Below are positions 13,255 to 24,353 of a stretch of 64,000 nt of DNA, one piece after another. The stretch spans positions 1,612,001-1,676,000 of the forward strand of contig NW_025408676.1 in assembly GCF_020360975.1 (NCBI RefSeq), read 5' to 3'. The position numbers and the translations under genes are program-made. This DNA comes from Hirsutella rhossiliensis. Its lineage: Eukaryota > Ascomycota > Sordariomycetes > Hypocreales > Ophiocordycipitaceae. Within the stretch, counting starts at the first letter, position 1. Every line of letters starts with the position of its first letter. A model generated the notes under the pieces. It was not told the origin of the DNA and did not search any database. It saw only the letters and a list, made by a program, of their open reading frames with translations.

Positions 13255-14470
13255 TATCTCTCCGGAGAGGGCGCCTCCCCCTCGAGGAAGCACTCCGCCC
13301 CTCCCCGGACGGATAGGAAGTATCGTAGCTATCTTAGAAGCGATTAAAAGCGCGACGGCTAGCGAGAAGGACGAGGTTCTCGCTATACTAAGGGAGCCGT
13401 CTATAAGACCGGCTTTAACCCCTACGACCTCCGTAACGCTAGTTACGGCGGCGATACTACCGATAAGGAAGCCGCTCCCTTAGCCGACTTAGGACGGTAA
13501 GCCGGAGTCCTTTTACTTCTTTCTTAGCCGGCTATAGATAAAGTTTATAACTAACGAGAAATAGGGCCTAAATAGCTATCGCGATATAGCGTAGTATTCG
13601 CTCCTCTATACGCTACTAGAGCCTTAGATATAGCGGATCTCTAGATTCTAGGATAAGGGCGGCCCTAGGGGTAGACGCGACCTATAAGACTTCTTTTAAT
13701 ACCTTATATATACGTTTAGCAACGTATAGGAGCGGGAGAAGGCGTAAGATAGGCTATAGACCCTTAAGTAAAGAGACGGATAAACCTTTAGCGAATTCCT
13801 TCCCGATTTCGAAGAAACGCTCTTATAGGCAGCGGGGACTATAGTATAAGAAGATAGCGCGAAGCTTATATAGCTATAGAATTCGATTACGCTAGCCCTA
13901 TAAGAGCTACTTATCCCTATAATTATACCTACTAACTATAGCGAGTACGTAAGCCGGTTAATAAAGGTAGCTTAGGGCTATAAGTAGACGCCGCGTTTCT
14001 AGAAGCTCTATAAGCGCACGCTATATAGCGGCGACGGGATTACCGCCCCTCTATAAGATAAATAACCGGCTATCGATATAGATAGGGATACCTTAATATC
14101 GGCTACCTATATAGACCGGGCTAGACGCGGTAAGAAGACGCCGTCGACTACCCCCTATATCGCCCTATACTCTAAGTAGCGGGCGAAGTAGGTAACGAGC
14201 GAGGAAATTAAGAAGAAGAAGGCTAACGGCCGCTACTTATATTACGGAGTATCTATATACTTTATATTAAAATACCCCTTCCTTTTAGCTAAGCGGCCTA
14301 TAGTAGTTTAAGTAGTAAAGATAGAACCGCTCCTTGCCTTAGACGATAAGGAGGACTCCGCCCCCCTAGGCTTAAAGGAAAAAGAGTAGCTCTAGAGTAA
14401 AGACGGGCTCTAGAGCCCTAATTACTAGTACTAGTAAAGGAGAAGGAAGAATTATCTACCTATATAGAAA
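13255..14470 (+). pseudogene. Chromovirus B1 gag with ruined zinc knuckle
   Basis: Position after the 5' LTR and before protease marks this as gag. Near 14225-14285 the translation NGRYLYYGVSIYFILKYPF keeps the spacing of a CCHC nucleocapsid knuckle (C-x2-C-x4-H-x4-C), but the Cys and His positions read Tyr (TGY or CAY to TAY), exactly what RIP produces. Frequent TAG/TAA codons break the frame. I see no intact start-to-stop product. Confidence 0.7.
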
Positions 14471-14499
14471 AGGAGCCTACTTTAATATAGGTTATAATT

Positions 14500-17400
14500 A
14501 ATAACTCCTTACCTATTACCGCCCTTATAGATAAGGGCTACTAGTACTACGCCGTAGTTAATAAGGCGCTTATACGAGAGATATAAGTACTAGTAGAAAA
14601 GATCGCCCTAAGGCGAGTAAAGGGCGCCTTAAGCGCGATAGAGGGTACGGTAATTAAGGGTATTACGTAGCTAGCTATAAAGGTCGATAGTTACTATAAG
14701 CTTATCGTAGCCTATATAATCCCCTAACTAGAGTTTCCCTTAATCCTCGGGAAACCCTAGTTATTATATATAGAGTTATATTTAGTTTTATACTAAAGGA
14801 AGCTATAGTTTAAGCCTATATAACGGTAGGTCTACTACGACGATAGTTCTATAGGCGTAGGACTAAGCGTGCGAGCTTTATACTTAGTATAAGAAGTCCT
14901 TGCCTCTATCTTTATAGGAACCGTACGATAGGTAGAGCGGGGGCAAGGCCGGGCAGCGGCTAATATAGCGGTCTATATAGTTAGCTTAGCGGATATCGAT
15001 AAGGCCCTCTAAATAAAGAAGCTAAAGTCGCCCTTTAAGCTACGGTAATAGATACTAAAGCGCTTTTACGACCTCCTACTACTATTTAAGTCCTAGGAAG
15101 TAGATAAGCTTAACTTATATAAGCTAAGGGTAAACTATAGGATTATACTCTATACTAATAAGAAGGGGCAGGAACTGCCTATACTATTCGGACTACTATA
15201 TAGTATATTATACGTAGAGCTACTAGTGCTAAAGAAGATACTAAGGGACCTCTTAGATAAGGGTTTTATTTAAGTAAGTAGCTCCAAAGTAAGAGCGCTA
15301 GTCTTATTTATACGTAAACTAAGGGGCGGGATACGGTTCTATTACGACTATAGGGCCTTAAACGTAATTACGAGGCTAGACCGCTACCCCTTACTCCTAA
15401 TCTTAGATACGTTCTATAACCTTTCGAAGGCGAAGTAGTTTACGAAACTAGATATAAAATAAGCATTCTATAAGGTGCGGATCTTAGAGGGTAACGAGTA
15501 AAAGACAGCGTTCTATATACGCTATAGCTTATTTAAGTAGCTTATAACGCCCTTCGGCCTCTTAAGAGCGCCCGCTACCTTCTAGCATTATATTAATAAC
15601 GTGCTTTAAGACTTCCTTAATAAGTTCGCCTCTATATATATAGATAATATCCTTATCTATATAAGCGGCTCCTATAAGGACTATATATAGAAAGTATAGA
15701 GGGTCTTAGAGCGCCTCTAACTTTATAGGCTTTACCTCGACCTAGATAAGTACGAATTCGGGGTTAAGAGGGTTAAGTACCTAAGCTTTATTATCTATAT
15801 AGGCATAGGTATATAAGCGGACCCTATAAAGATCTAGGCGATTTAGGACTAGGCTGCCCTAACTATATAGATAGGTATATAGAGCTTCCTTAGGTTCGCG
15901 AACTATTATAGGATATTTATTAAGGGCTTCTCTTATATTATAATACCCTTAAATAAGATTACTAAGAAGTAGACCGCCTTTTACTAAGGGCCCGTATAGG
16001 AAAGAGCGTTCTATACGCTTAAGGACTTATTCTCTTAAGCCTTAGTGCTACTCTAGTAAGACTTCGACTAGTCTACGTTAGTTAAAGCGGACTATAGCGG
16101 CTAGGTACTTAGAGAAACGCTCTCCTAGGAAGTAAATAGGCGGAAGTAACTAGTAGCGTTCTACTCTTATAAGCTAACCCTAATAAAGCGGAATTACGCT
16201 ATTTATAATAAGGAGATACTAGCGATTATTAGCTACCTTAAGTAATAATAAGCGGAGCTCTAGAGCTATAAGAGCTTTAAGGTTCTTATAGATTATAAGA
16301 ACCTTAAGTACTTTATAACTCGCTAGTACCTCTCGGAGCGGTAAGCCCGCTAGGTAGAGTATCTCTTATGCTTTAACTTCTCGATTAAGTACCGCCCTAG
16401 GCGGGACTCCGCGGTCCTAGACGCGCTTTCTCGGAGGGATTAAGACCGGCTAACGGGAGCGGATATTAAGGCCTAGGATCTATAGCTTATCCTATAGGAA
16501 GTACTATAGACTTATATAGGAGCTTCCTTAGTAGAGGAAGACGCGGTACTAGCGAATAAGCTTCCCTCCGCGCCCTTACCTTAGTCCGGCGAGGAGGGAT
16601 AGACCGGCCTAGGGGCGCGCGCGGCAAGAGTATTTTAAGATAAGGCCCTTTAACGCTTATAGGATAGGATAGCGGCTCTAGACCGCACCTACGAGGGCGT
16701 GCGCCGCGCTATTAAGTCTAGCGCTTAACGCTTAGATCCGAAGCTAAAGCTAAAGGTATAGGTAGCCGACTACTATATTAACTTACGGGGGTATCTACGC
16801 TAGCGGGGGAGACTATAAGTACCAGGCGCACTATATACTATAGAAGCTAAGGAGAAGGAGGGACCGCTAGAGCTAGACGAATAGAACGAGCTCTAAAGGA
16901 GGCTAGTCTAACTTATTTATAACTCTAGCGTCGTAGGTTACCTAGGTAGATAGGGCATAGTAGTAGGCCTTATAAGGGACTTTTACTAGCCCTTCCTATA
17001 GTACTACGTTCGTCGCTTCCTCTATAACTATAATATCTATAGCTATATAAAGATCTAAAGGGTATAGCTTAAGGGGCTACTTAAGTAGCTTCCGGTGCCC
17101 GACCGGTTCTATATATATATATAGATAGACTTTATAATAGACCTCCTACTTATAGAGGGCGGCAACCGCTATATATAGGTAATTAAGGACCGACTTAGTA
17201 AGTCTATAGTATTAGAGCCGATACTATCTATAAATATAGAGTCTTATATAGAGCGCTTCCTATAGTACTAGGCCCGCTTATATAGCTAGCTAGCCTTTAT
17301 TATAAGTAATAAGGGATCGAATTAAACTAGCCGCTTTTAGTAGTACCTATACTAGCTACTTTAGATTATATAGCTACTTAGCACGGTATATTACCTATAG

Positions 17401-18260
17401 ACTAATAAAGGGCCTAAGAGAGTTAACTAGGAGGCATAGGCTTACCTATAGGCTATTATAGCCTATAACTAAGTAGACTAAGACCGGTAGCTCCCCGCGG
17501 CCTAACTTACGTTAAATAGTAGACTATATACCTCTATTAAGATAGCTCCTTTCTTTATAACGTATAGCTTCGAACTACCCTTACTAGTTCCCTTTACTAT
17601 AGATATAGTAGTAGAGTAGTATAGTAATTCGTTACCGGAGGGCCGCGCCTCTATATTTATATAAAAGCTATAGGAGACTATAGATTATTACTAATCCGCG
17701 ATAGCCGCCGCGGCATAAGATTAAGAGCGGCACGCTAATAAGACTAGGGCCCTAGTAGATAAGTTCGCGGTAAGAGATAAAGTATAGCTAGACCTCTATA
17801 ACTATAGGTCGGCACGACTAAAGAAGAAGCTTAACTAGCTATATACGAAGTTTATAGTATAAAGGGTTATTAGCCTATAGGTTATAGAGCTCGATAGTCT
17901 CTTAATAAGGGTCTATAATAAGATTAACGTAGACCTCCTTTATAGAGCCTCCTTTAACCCGCTACTTAGATAAGAAATAGCGAACGCCTAACCGCCTATA
18001 ATCGAGGTAGAGGGAGAGGACGAGTTTAAGGTTAAAGAGATATAGGCCGCGCGATAGAAAAAGGTCGGTAGGGGGAAACGCTAGGAGGTCCTCGTTAAGT
18101 AGCGCGGGTATCTCGACCCTATATAGGAACCTATACGTAAGTTTACGGGAACTATAGCCCTCGATAAGTTTAAAGCCTTATTTAAAATAGTAAATAAGAA
18201 TAATAGACTAGCGGACTACCGATAGTAGCTTAGGCTAGGACTATAAAGTAGGTAAAGCGG
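14500..18260 (+). pseudogene. Chromovirus B1 pol: PR, RT, RNase H, integrase, chromodomain
   Basis: Protease: a block NNSLPITALIDKG near 14500-14545 sits where the family has ID(S/T)GA. Reverse transcriptase, about 15180-15780: LDRYPLLLI, FTKLDIK-AFYKV, TPFGLLRAPATF and YIDNILIYISG (for YIDDILIY) at about 15640-15665, with stops at the Trp and Gln positions. RNase H near 16060-16110: LVKADYSG, for the ETDASG block. Integrase core starts about 17130 (DLLLIEGGNRYI-VIKDRLSKS). Chromodomain at about 18085-18160: EVLVK-RGYLDPI-EP, with stops in place of the aromatic Trp residues of the methyl-lysine cage. In chromoviruses this domain steers integration to H3K9-methylated chromatin; here it is not translatable. 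Confidence 0.8.
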
Positions 18261-18269
18261 AGTAGGTAG

Positions 18270-19800
18270 TTACGATAACGCGAGCGTAATTATATAAGTA
18301 GAGATAAAAATAGCGTTTATTTTAAGGTAGAGCCCTTAGACTACCTAGACCTACTCCTTATTCTTATCGTCGTCCTTATCCTTATCCTCGTCGTCCTCCT
18401 TTACCTTATTAGCGGCGGCGGCGCTCTTTAAGGCGCTTAGGCGGCCCTCTAGGCCCGCTCGCTAGTCGGCGGCAGCGGCGGCTCTAGGGGCTCTAGGGGC
18501 GGGGGGGGCCCGGCTAGTAGCAGCGGCGGGGGCGGCGGCGGGCACGGCTAAGGGGACCGCCGATAGGGCGATAGAGGTAGTGTCCCTAGTGCTAGGAGAG
18601 TTAGTAGCGGAAGTAGAAGAGCTAGATAAAAGGAACTTACTTAGGGACGAGGCCCTAGCGCTTAAGGGCGCGGAGATTACGGTAGGCGGCGGCGGCGGCG
18701 GTAAGGCGCTTCTTAGTAGCCCCCCGTGCCTACCCGTGCGCGCTAGCCTTTTAAGCCGACGCCGTAGCGAGCAGGACGGGAGGCGCCGCCTTATAGGCGC
18801 GGCCGGTACGCGCGTACTAGTAATAACTACCGCTATAGCGGCGCCCGACTTAGTTAGCGTAGGGGAGCTCCTACGACGCGCACCGTATATAAGGGGCCGC
18901 GCGGGCGGCTCCGGCCTATACTTAGCGTTTATACTTTAAGAAGTTAGCGGAAAATAACTACTACGCTCGCTAGGCAGCGGACTTATAGGGGTGGTAGTAG
19001 CGGAGGCGGGGGCAGAGGGGCCGGGCGTTATGGCCGGCGGCGGGGACGGCGTCGTTACCCGGAAGGGCGACGTGAGGGCGGCTAGCGTAGCAGAGGCAGA
19101 GGCGGCGGCGGTAGGCGCGGTCGCGGGGGCGCGGGCAGGAGCAGCGGCAGCGGCGGAGCCGTCGTCGGCCGTGCCTAGCACGGCGTCGACGAACGACTCT
19201 ATATGCTCCGAGAAGGAGGAAGTAGGGGAGGGGGAGGTAGATATATCTATCGCGGAAGTTAGTATTACGGATTACGGCCTCCCGCTTTATAAGGCGGAGA
19301 ACTTACTAGTTAAAGTTATTATTATTAGGGCTATTATTACTACTATAGCTATTACTATAAGTATACGTTAATAAAGTAGCCCGTATAGCTAAGAATAAAC
19401 TAACGCCTTAGGTAGAGCGGAACTTACCTATTACTATTACTACTACGGTTAAAGAAGGAAGAGAAGGAAAGGAAGGAGGAAAGGGGGGATGCCGCCTTAT
19501 ATACCCCTAAGTAGAGGAGGCTACCTAAGGCCGAGGGGACGGGCAACTTAAGGCTTACGTAGGTCTAGGCCGGCCGCCGGCTACCTAGGGGCATATATAA
19601 TAGGTTACGCCCCTATTTAAACGGCTAGCCGGCCGATAAGTATAGAGCCCGGTTCCGGCTACCTAGGCTAATAGGCGCGGGGATAATAGGGCTAGTAGGG
19701 CTAGCACGATTAACGGAAAAGGGCAGGGTAGAGCTAGCGGCATAGGCCCTATAATACGGAAGCTATTAATAAGGCAACGCCGCGCCGCGCTTAAGGGAGG
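18270..19800. other. Extra low-complexity region between pol and 3' LTR (B1)
   Basis: About 1.5 kb that is not expected in a simple Gypsy element. It is rich in GGC/GCC repeats and open for long stretches on both strands: plus-strand 18580-18939 and 18991-19371, minus-strand 18936-19181. The plus reading contains an acidic stretch SEKEEVGEGEVDISIAEVSI and YGLPLYKAENLLV; the minus reading is Ala/Pro/Ser-rich and ends in a Lys/Asp-rich tail. Copy B2 has the same region at about 48170-49720 with the same frames largely open. I cannot tell which strand, if any, encoded protein, and I recognise no domain. Confidence 0.5.
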
Positions 19801-19806
19801 GCATTA

Positions 19807-19992
19807 TATAAGAGTCTTTAACTATTATAGGTTATAGGCTTAGGCTATAGCCTAAGCTATATAGTTACGTGTAGAGGGCCGGATCCTATATATATATATA
19901 CGGGCTAGCCGCGTATAGGAGAGCTCTATATAGCTTATTAATATTATCCTATAGACGGCACCTACGCGCACGCCTCTACTTACTCTATAATA
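19807..19992 (+). repeat. Chromovirus B1 3' LTR
   Basis: 186 bp, matching the 5' LTR end to end; differences are C/T and G/A. Followed by GTTAA. Confidence 0.9.
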
Positions 19993-19997
19993 GTTAA

Positions 19998-20745
19998 GCC
20001 TATAAAAGAGATAGATAATAAAAAGATAAAAGGAGGTATATATAAAACTAAGGGGGGAGGGTAGGTATATATAAGCGCGAGCTAAGCGTATATAATTAGT
20101 AACTATAAGATAGAAGGTAAATATAGGCCGCCGCGCCCTTAATTAAGAAGTCGCGTAGCTAGACGGGAACCGATTTACGATTAGCGGAGCTAGCTAACTA
20201 AATTTCGATTAGCTGGCCCTACCTAGGAGCGACCTATACTAGCGCCCGGCCCGGTAACCGGATATTACCTACCCTACTAACTAACGGACCGATAAGCTAA
20301 CGCGACTATAGCTACGCGGCTATAACGCGGGAGCTATAGTAAATAGAGGCGCCCGCGAGTCGGGTCCCCGGAGAGAGACTACTGCCTATAACCCTAGGCC
20401 CGGGCTAGCGAGCCCGGGCCGAGATATAATAGCGCGGGAGGAGCCCGCGGCAGCCGGCGTAAATTTCCTACGTACTACTACTATAACCTCGTTCGAGGCG
20501 GACCCGCACTAAAAGAGGGGAGGGTTTTCCCCTAGGCATTCTAGTTTTCCCCTCCTATTTAATATTAAAGTTCTAGATACCTCTAGCTAGGTCCCTAGCG
20601 TAATCTTAATAATAATATATAGGCGGGCGCGGGCGCGGGCATTTAGGCGGTACGGGTACTTACTAGGCGCGCGCGGTATAAATAGGCGGGACGGGCTGGC
20701 GTTAGTACGTATCTTAAAAATAGGGTAAGTGTGTAATTAAATAGC
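19998..20745. other. RIP-marked transition to the gene island
   Basis: About 0.75 kb without a convincing ORF. It is GC-rich (many CGCG and GGGC runs) but still nearly free of CpA and TpG until about 20,690, after which normal dinucleotide use returns. A short perfect hairpin (AATAGCA-GTA-TGCTATT, about 20741-20757) lies at the boundary. The family of this remnant is unknown. Confidence 0.45.
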
Positions 20746-20865
20746 AGTATGCTATTATGTAAATAGCAATACTTAAAAGATATAGTAATGTTTTTAAAAA
20801 CTATCCCTTCCCCCTCCTACTATGCTCTCTAACGCCCGTTTAACAACGAGGTCGCCTACTTCACT

Positions 20866-21487
20866 ATGAGCCGCCTATTCAGAACTCAACCTTGGCGGCA
20901 ACGTGCCTCCCGCCTTGTCGGCCCAGGGGCGTTTGTCGGCGCAACAATGCTCTGCACCCCCGTCGCTCGACTCGACTCGAGCCAGTCTGCAGGAACGCAC
21001 GCACCACCTTCTCGAGCCTTGCGGCCCATGGAAGCCGAGCCATCACCCCAAATAGCCCGGCAGGTGTCAAGAGGAAGTCTTTCTGGTTCGTGGCCTGCTT
21101 GTTTTGTTTCCAAACGTCGCCCTCGGCTTAGCCTCCGCAGACGTGCTATTCTTCTCTCGCGTGCTGACGCCCTAATTATCTGCACAGGCTTCACTGCTGG
21201 CCTCATTCTCAGCTTGTTCTCGCGAACCGCCGTCTTCCTAGGCTGTCTAGTGGCTGTTGTCCTTCATGTGTGATACGACGTCTCTTTTCCAGTCTACGTC
21301 GACGGTCAGAAACTAATCCTCAGCAAAGCTCGCCTCCCGCCTCGGATTCGAGATGCCGCGACTACTGGTTTCCAAGGATGCAAGACGGCAGCGGCTTTAC
21401 TCTCTAACCAAAGCGTGTGCTGACAGTCCATGGTTCACGGCCTCTTTCGCAATAACTTCCACCCTCGCAGCGTTTGTGCGTCTGTAG
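20866..21487 (+). CDS. FUN14-domain mitochondrial membrane protein
   Basis: Three exons: 20866-21085, 21188-21267 and 21329-21487, giving 152 aa. Intron 1 (102 nt) is GT...CAG. Intron 2 (61 nt) is GTGTGA...AAAG with a CTAAT branch site 12 nt from its end. After splicing, the C-terminal 80 residues read as a FUN14 domain: RQVSRGSLSGFTAGLILSLF, then CLVAVVLHLASRLGFEM, and a final ASFAITSTLAAFVRL. The N-terminus (MSRLFRTQPWRQRASRL) is Arg-rich without acidic residues, like a mitochondrial presequence. FUN14 proteins are small mitochondrial membrane proteins; mammalian FUNDC1 is a mitophagy receptor, while fungal members are poorly characterised. The gene is the first of the island, only about 0.1 kb from RIP-marked DNA, and converges on the aminopeptidase gene. 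Confidence 0.72.
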
Positions 21488-21613
21488 GCAATTCCGGCCT
21501 AGGGCCATCCCTTGTGTTGTCACCTTGACACTCTTTTTATTCGGTTCTTGCAAGACATTGGAGAGAAGCTTTGGGGGGGTGGGAGCAGATAAAACACCCG
21601 CCAGACAGTCCCC

Positions 21614-23840
21614 CTAATCCACTGGCCGCGTCTCCCTCATGAGCCACGCCATTGTCAACGGATCGTTCTCAAAAAAGCCCCTAGTCTTGTCCAGAATTTC
21701 GGCGCTGTACGCATTGAGCCACTCCTTCTCCGCAGACGTCAATAGCGTCGTATCAACGAGGTTCTGGCAGTAGGGCACCATGGTAACGTGCGAAAAGCCG
21801 AGAAACGGCTTATCACCAAAGCAGTGGTCCGTCTCGACTTCCCTCACCAGCATAACGTTCTCAATGCGGACGCCGAACCGGCCATCCTCGTAGTACCCAG
21901 GCTCGTTGGAGAGCACATTGCCGTGAGCCAAGGACACCTCAGCATACTGGACCCGGGTGCCGATACCAATGGGCCCTTCGTGAACATTCAGGTACGAGCC
22001 AACGCCGTGTCCGGTGCCATGTCGGTAGTCCAGGCCTGTTTTCTGCATGCCGTTAGTACACGTGGGAAACCCCGGTGTTGAGCAATCCGTTGCCGCTCTC
22101 GCAGCGAGACGGCACACGCGTGATGCCGGGACACTCACCCATAGGTGCTGACGAGCTAGGCAGTCCAGAGCAAATCCAGTGGTGCCTTTTGGGAAAACGG
22201 CCGTGTCAAGTGCTATGACCCCCTTGAGCACCAGAGTGTAAGCCTTTTTTTCCTCGCCCGAGGGGTTGCCAAAGTGCAGAGTCCGCGTCGTGTCAGTGGT
22301 ACCATCCAAGAACTGCGCCCCCGAGTCACATAAGTACACGCTCTGCGGATCAATGGTTGCACAACTCCCCCTTTCGGGACCGTAGTGAATCAAGGCGGCG
22401 CTACAGGGAGCCATGAATCAGTTTCGCCATCCAGAAGGCCCACGTACAGCGGTATGACAACAAGAGCAAGTTGTGTCAACTTACTTGGGACCAGTAGCCG
22501 AAATGGTGGGAAACGATAGGCCAACAAAATGCTGCTTGGTGGACCGCAGCTCTTCCAGCTTGTCGGCAGCCTGCACCTCGTCCAGCGTGGCATTTTCCAC
22601 CACGAGCTGATGCTCGAGCCAGGCAAAGAACTCGATCAAGGCTGCACCATCTCGGATGTGACACGCCCGCATCCCCTCCATCTCGGTCTCGTTCTTGATG
22701 GCCTTGGCGTCGCCGACGGGGCTCCGGATCTCCTCGACGGAGCCGTCACCCCCCAGAGCACGTTGCAGAGCCCACGAGCCCTTATTGGAGACAAGGAAGG
22801 TCTGCTGCGCCACGGCTCCCGGGGTCGTGCTCTTCTCGCTCAACTCGGCAAGATGGCCCCGGGCGTCGCTAAGAAAGGCATCATATGGCTTGACCTGAAC
22901 GTTGTTGTTGGACAGGTGCGACTTGCACGTTTCGCTCAACTTGGAGTCGTCAGTGTAGAGGGTGGCCGCGTGTGGAGTGATTGTGGCATAGGAAAAGAAG
23001 ACCGGATTGTAGGGAATATCACTGCCGCGGAGATTGAAGAGCCACGCGACTTCGTCGAGCATGGAAATGAAGAAGCCAAGGCAGTTCTTCTTGGCGAGCT
23101 CCTGTCGTAGCTCAGCAATCTTGCTGTGGACAGACTTGCCCGCAACACCATCAGGAATGATGGTGACAGCACGGCAAGGGCGCCGCGGACGGCCCTTGGC
23201 CCAGACAATGTCAACCAGGTTATCGTCTAGGGGAAGAAGCTCCGAGCCACCAGCTTTGCGGACCTGTTCGGCGAGTTTCTTGGCGGCAGGCCCAGAGAGG
23301 AGCGTGGGGTCGACGGCGACTACCTTTCCACCGGCAGACTGTTCAGCCGCCCATTCCTGCCACGTCGGGACGTCCTGGAGGCCCTGCTTTAGCAGGGTCC
23401 AGTTGCTGTCGAGCTCCTTGGCCGCTTGGTTGAAGTATCGACCATCCGTGGCGAGTGCGGCGGCCTCGGAGGTGACAACGGCGCACCCGGCCGAGCCGGT
23501 GAAGCCCGAGATGAATTCTCGCCGTGAGTCACAGTCGGCAATGTACTCGGAGCTGTGGCTGTCCTCGGACGGAACAACTGTCACCAGACGGGTCAGCCAG
23601 AAGCGGGCAGACCTGGTCGGGCAGGCCCCGAGAGAGGAATATAGCTCACTCACTGTATATGTGGACACTGCGGTCTTCCATCAACCTCCTCAAGTGGGCT
23701 AGGCGGGACGAAGTGTCGACTCGAGTCATGGTCATGGTTCCAGTGACGAATGGCCGGGCTACGGCAGACAGTTTGCAGATTTGGAGCCGATGTCCAAGGA
23801 ATCTCAGACCAGACAGGGCGGCAGGGGCCCGCGCGAGCAT
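21614..23840 (-). CDS. AMPP: Xaa-Pro aminopeptidase P
   Basis: Four exons on the minus strand: 23840-23654, 23577-22485, 22400-22139 and 22042-21614 (656 aa). All introns are GT-AG; the last has a perfect TACTAAC branch site. M24B metallopeptidases remove an N-terminal residue preceding proline and bind two metal ions. Visible signatures are [20 protein letters not shown] and [13 protein letters not shown] in the creatinase-like N-domain, then CDSGAQF and DTTRT (Asp ligands), [19 protein letters not shown] (His), NEPGYYEDG and GVRIEN (Glu ligands), so the site looks complete. Start choice is open: ATG 23840 adds an Arg-rich leader resembling a mitochondrial presequence, while ATGs at 23735 and 23729 give a cytosolic form starting [10 protein letters not shown]. 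Two isoforms are possible. Divergent from the dehydrogenase at 24354. Confidence 0.93.
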
Positions 23841-24353
23841 GAGCGAGCTGCTCCTTTCTCCGTCTTGCTTCTGCCTTTCTGCTGGCGGGCAAGAGCTCTA
23901 TGGCCTGGCTTGGTGTGCCTTGATGGTCGTGTCTCGTTGCTTCAATCCCGCCTGTAAGCTTCTCAACTGCTCTGCTTGCTAAACTGCCGCTTCGCGTCGC
24001 CTCGGCTGGGAAGTTTTGGTCGGGTCGGGGTGAGGGGTTTCGAGAACCTTGCCGTTTACGTTGCGTCGCAATTCATTCATGCAGCACGGGATCCTGTTCC
24101 TCTCAATAAGTGTGATGGGATGCGCTGACAGCTCTTACCTACCCACCTACCTATATATATATAAGGTAGGTAGGTAGGTATATATATACCTTATCTATCT
24201 AGATACATACAGTACCTGGCAAAAATGAACTAGCGCTCAACGGCCTGCTATGGCCGAGGGTGGACGTTGCGGGGCGGAAAAGCGGCTTCTCCTGGCTTTG
24301 TTGATCGGCTTCCCCCGGCTGGGCGACAACGGCTCGCCAACTGCACCGATTAC
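23841..24353. promoter_or_regulatory. Divergent promoter region with hairpin microsatellite
   Basis: 513 bp between the starts of the aminopeptidase (-) and dehydrogenase (+). It is not coding on either strand as far as I can see, apart from short open frames running into exon 1. It contains the tandem and inverted repeat at 24135-24193. Confidence 0.5.
24135..24193. repeat. Inverted (ACCT/AGGT)n-(TA)n microsatellite
   Basis: ACCTACC and ACCTACCTATATATATA are followed by AAGGTAGGTAGGTAGGT and TATATATACCTT. The tetranucleotide repeat and its complement surround TA runs, so one strand can fold into a long hairpin or cruciform. It sits between two divergent genes. Confidence 0.8.

Larger units (their letters stand above)
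13038..19992 (+). mobile_element. Complete chromodomain Ty3/Gypsy element, copy B1
   Basis: Identical-length 186-bp LTRs (13038-13223 and 19807-19992) flanked by the 5-bp duplication GTTAA (13033-13037 and 19993-19997). Internal order on the plus strand is gag, aspartic protease, reverse transcriptase, RNase H, integrase and chromodomain, followed by an extra 1.5 kb region. Base composition is GC-rich for a RIP target, yet CpA and TpG are almost gone and TAG/TAA sit at Trp and Gln positions in every domain. Copy B2 at 42942-49919 is collinear throughout; the B3 fragment at 60916 has lost more GC. Confidence 0.9.

Noticed and set aside
18580..19371. Host genes on either strand in the GC-rich stretch
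   Set aside because: The sequence lies inside a TSD-bounded retrotransposon and recurs in copy B2; it is part of the element, although its function is unknown.
1..20745. Centromeric satellite or AT-rich mitochondrial insertion
   Set aside because: No satellite periodicity; LTRs, TSDs, RT/RNase H/integrase remnants and Trp/Gln-to-stop changes explain the block as RIP-mutated retrotransposons.
22529..23702. Long plus-strand ORFs of 193 and 222 aa opposite the aminopeptidase
   Set aside because: Shadows of the minus-strand M24B gene; low-complexity products without motifs.
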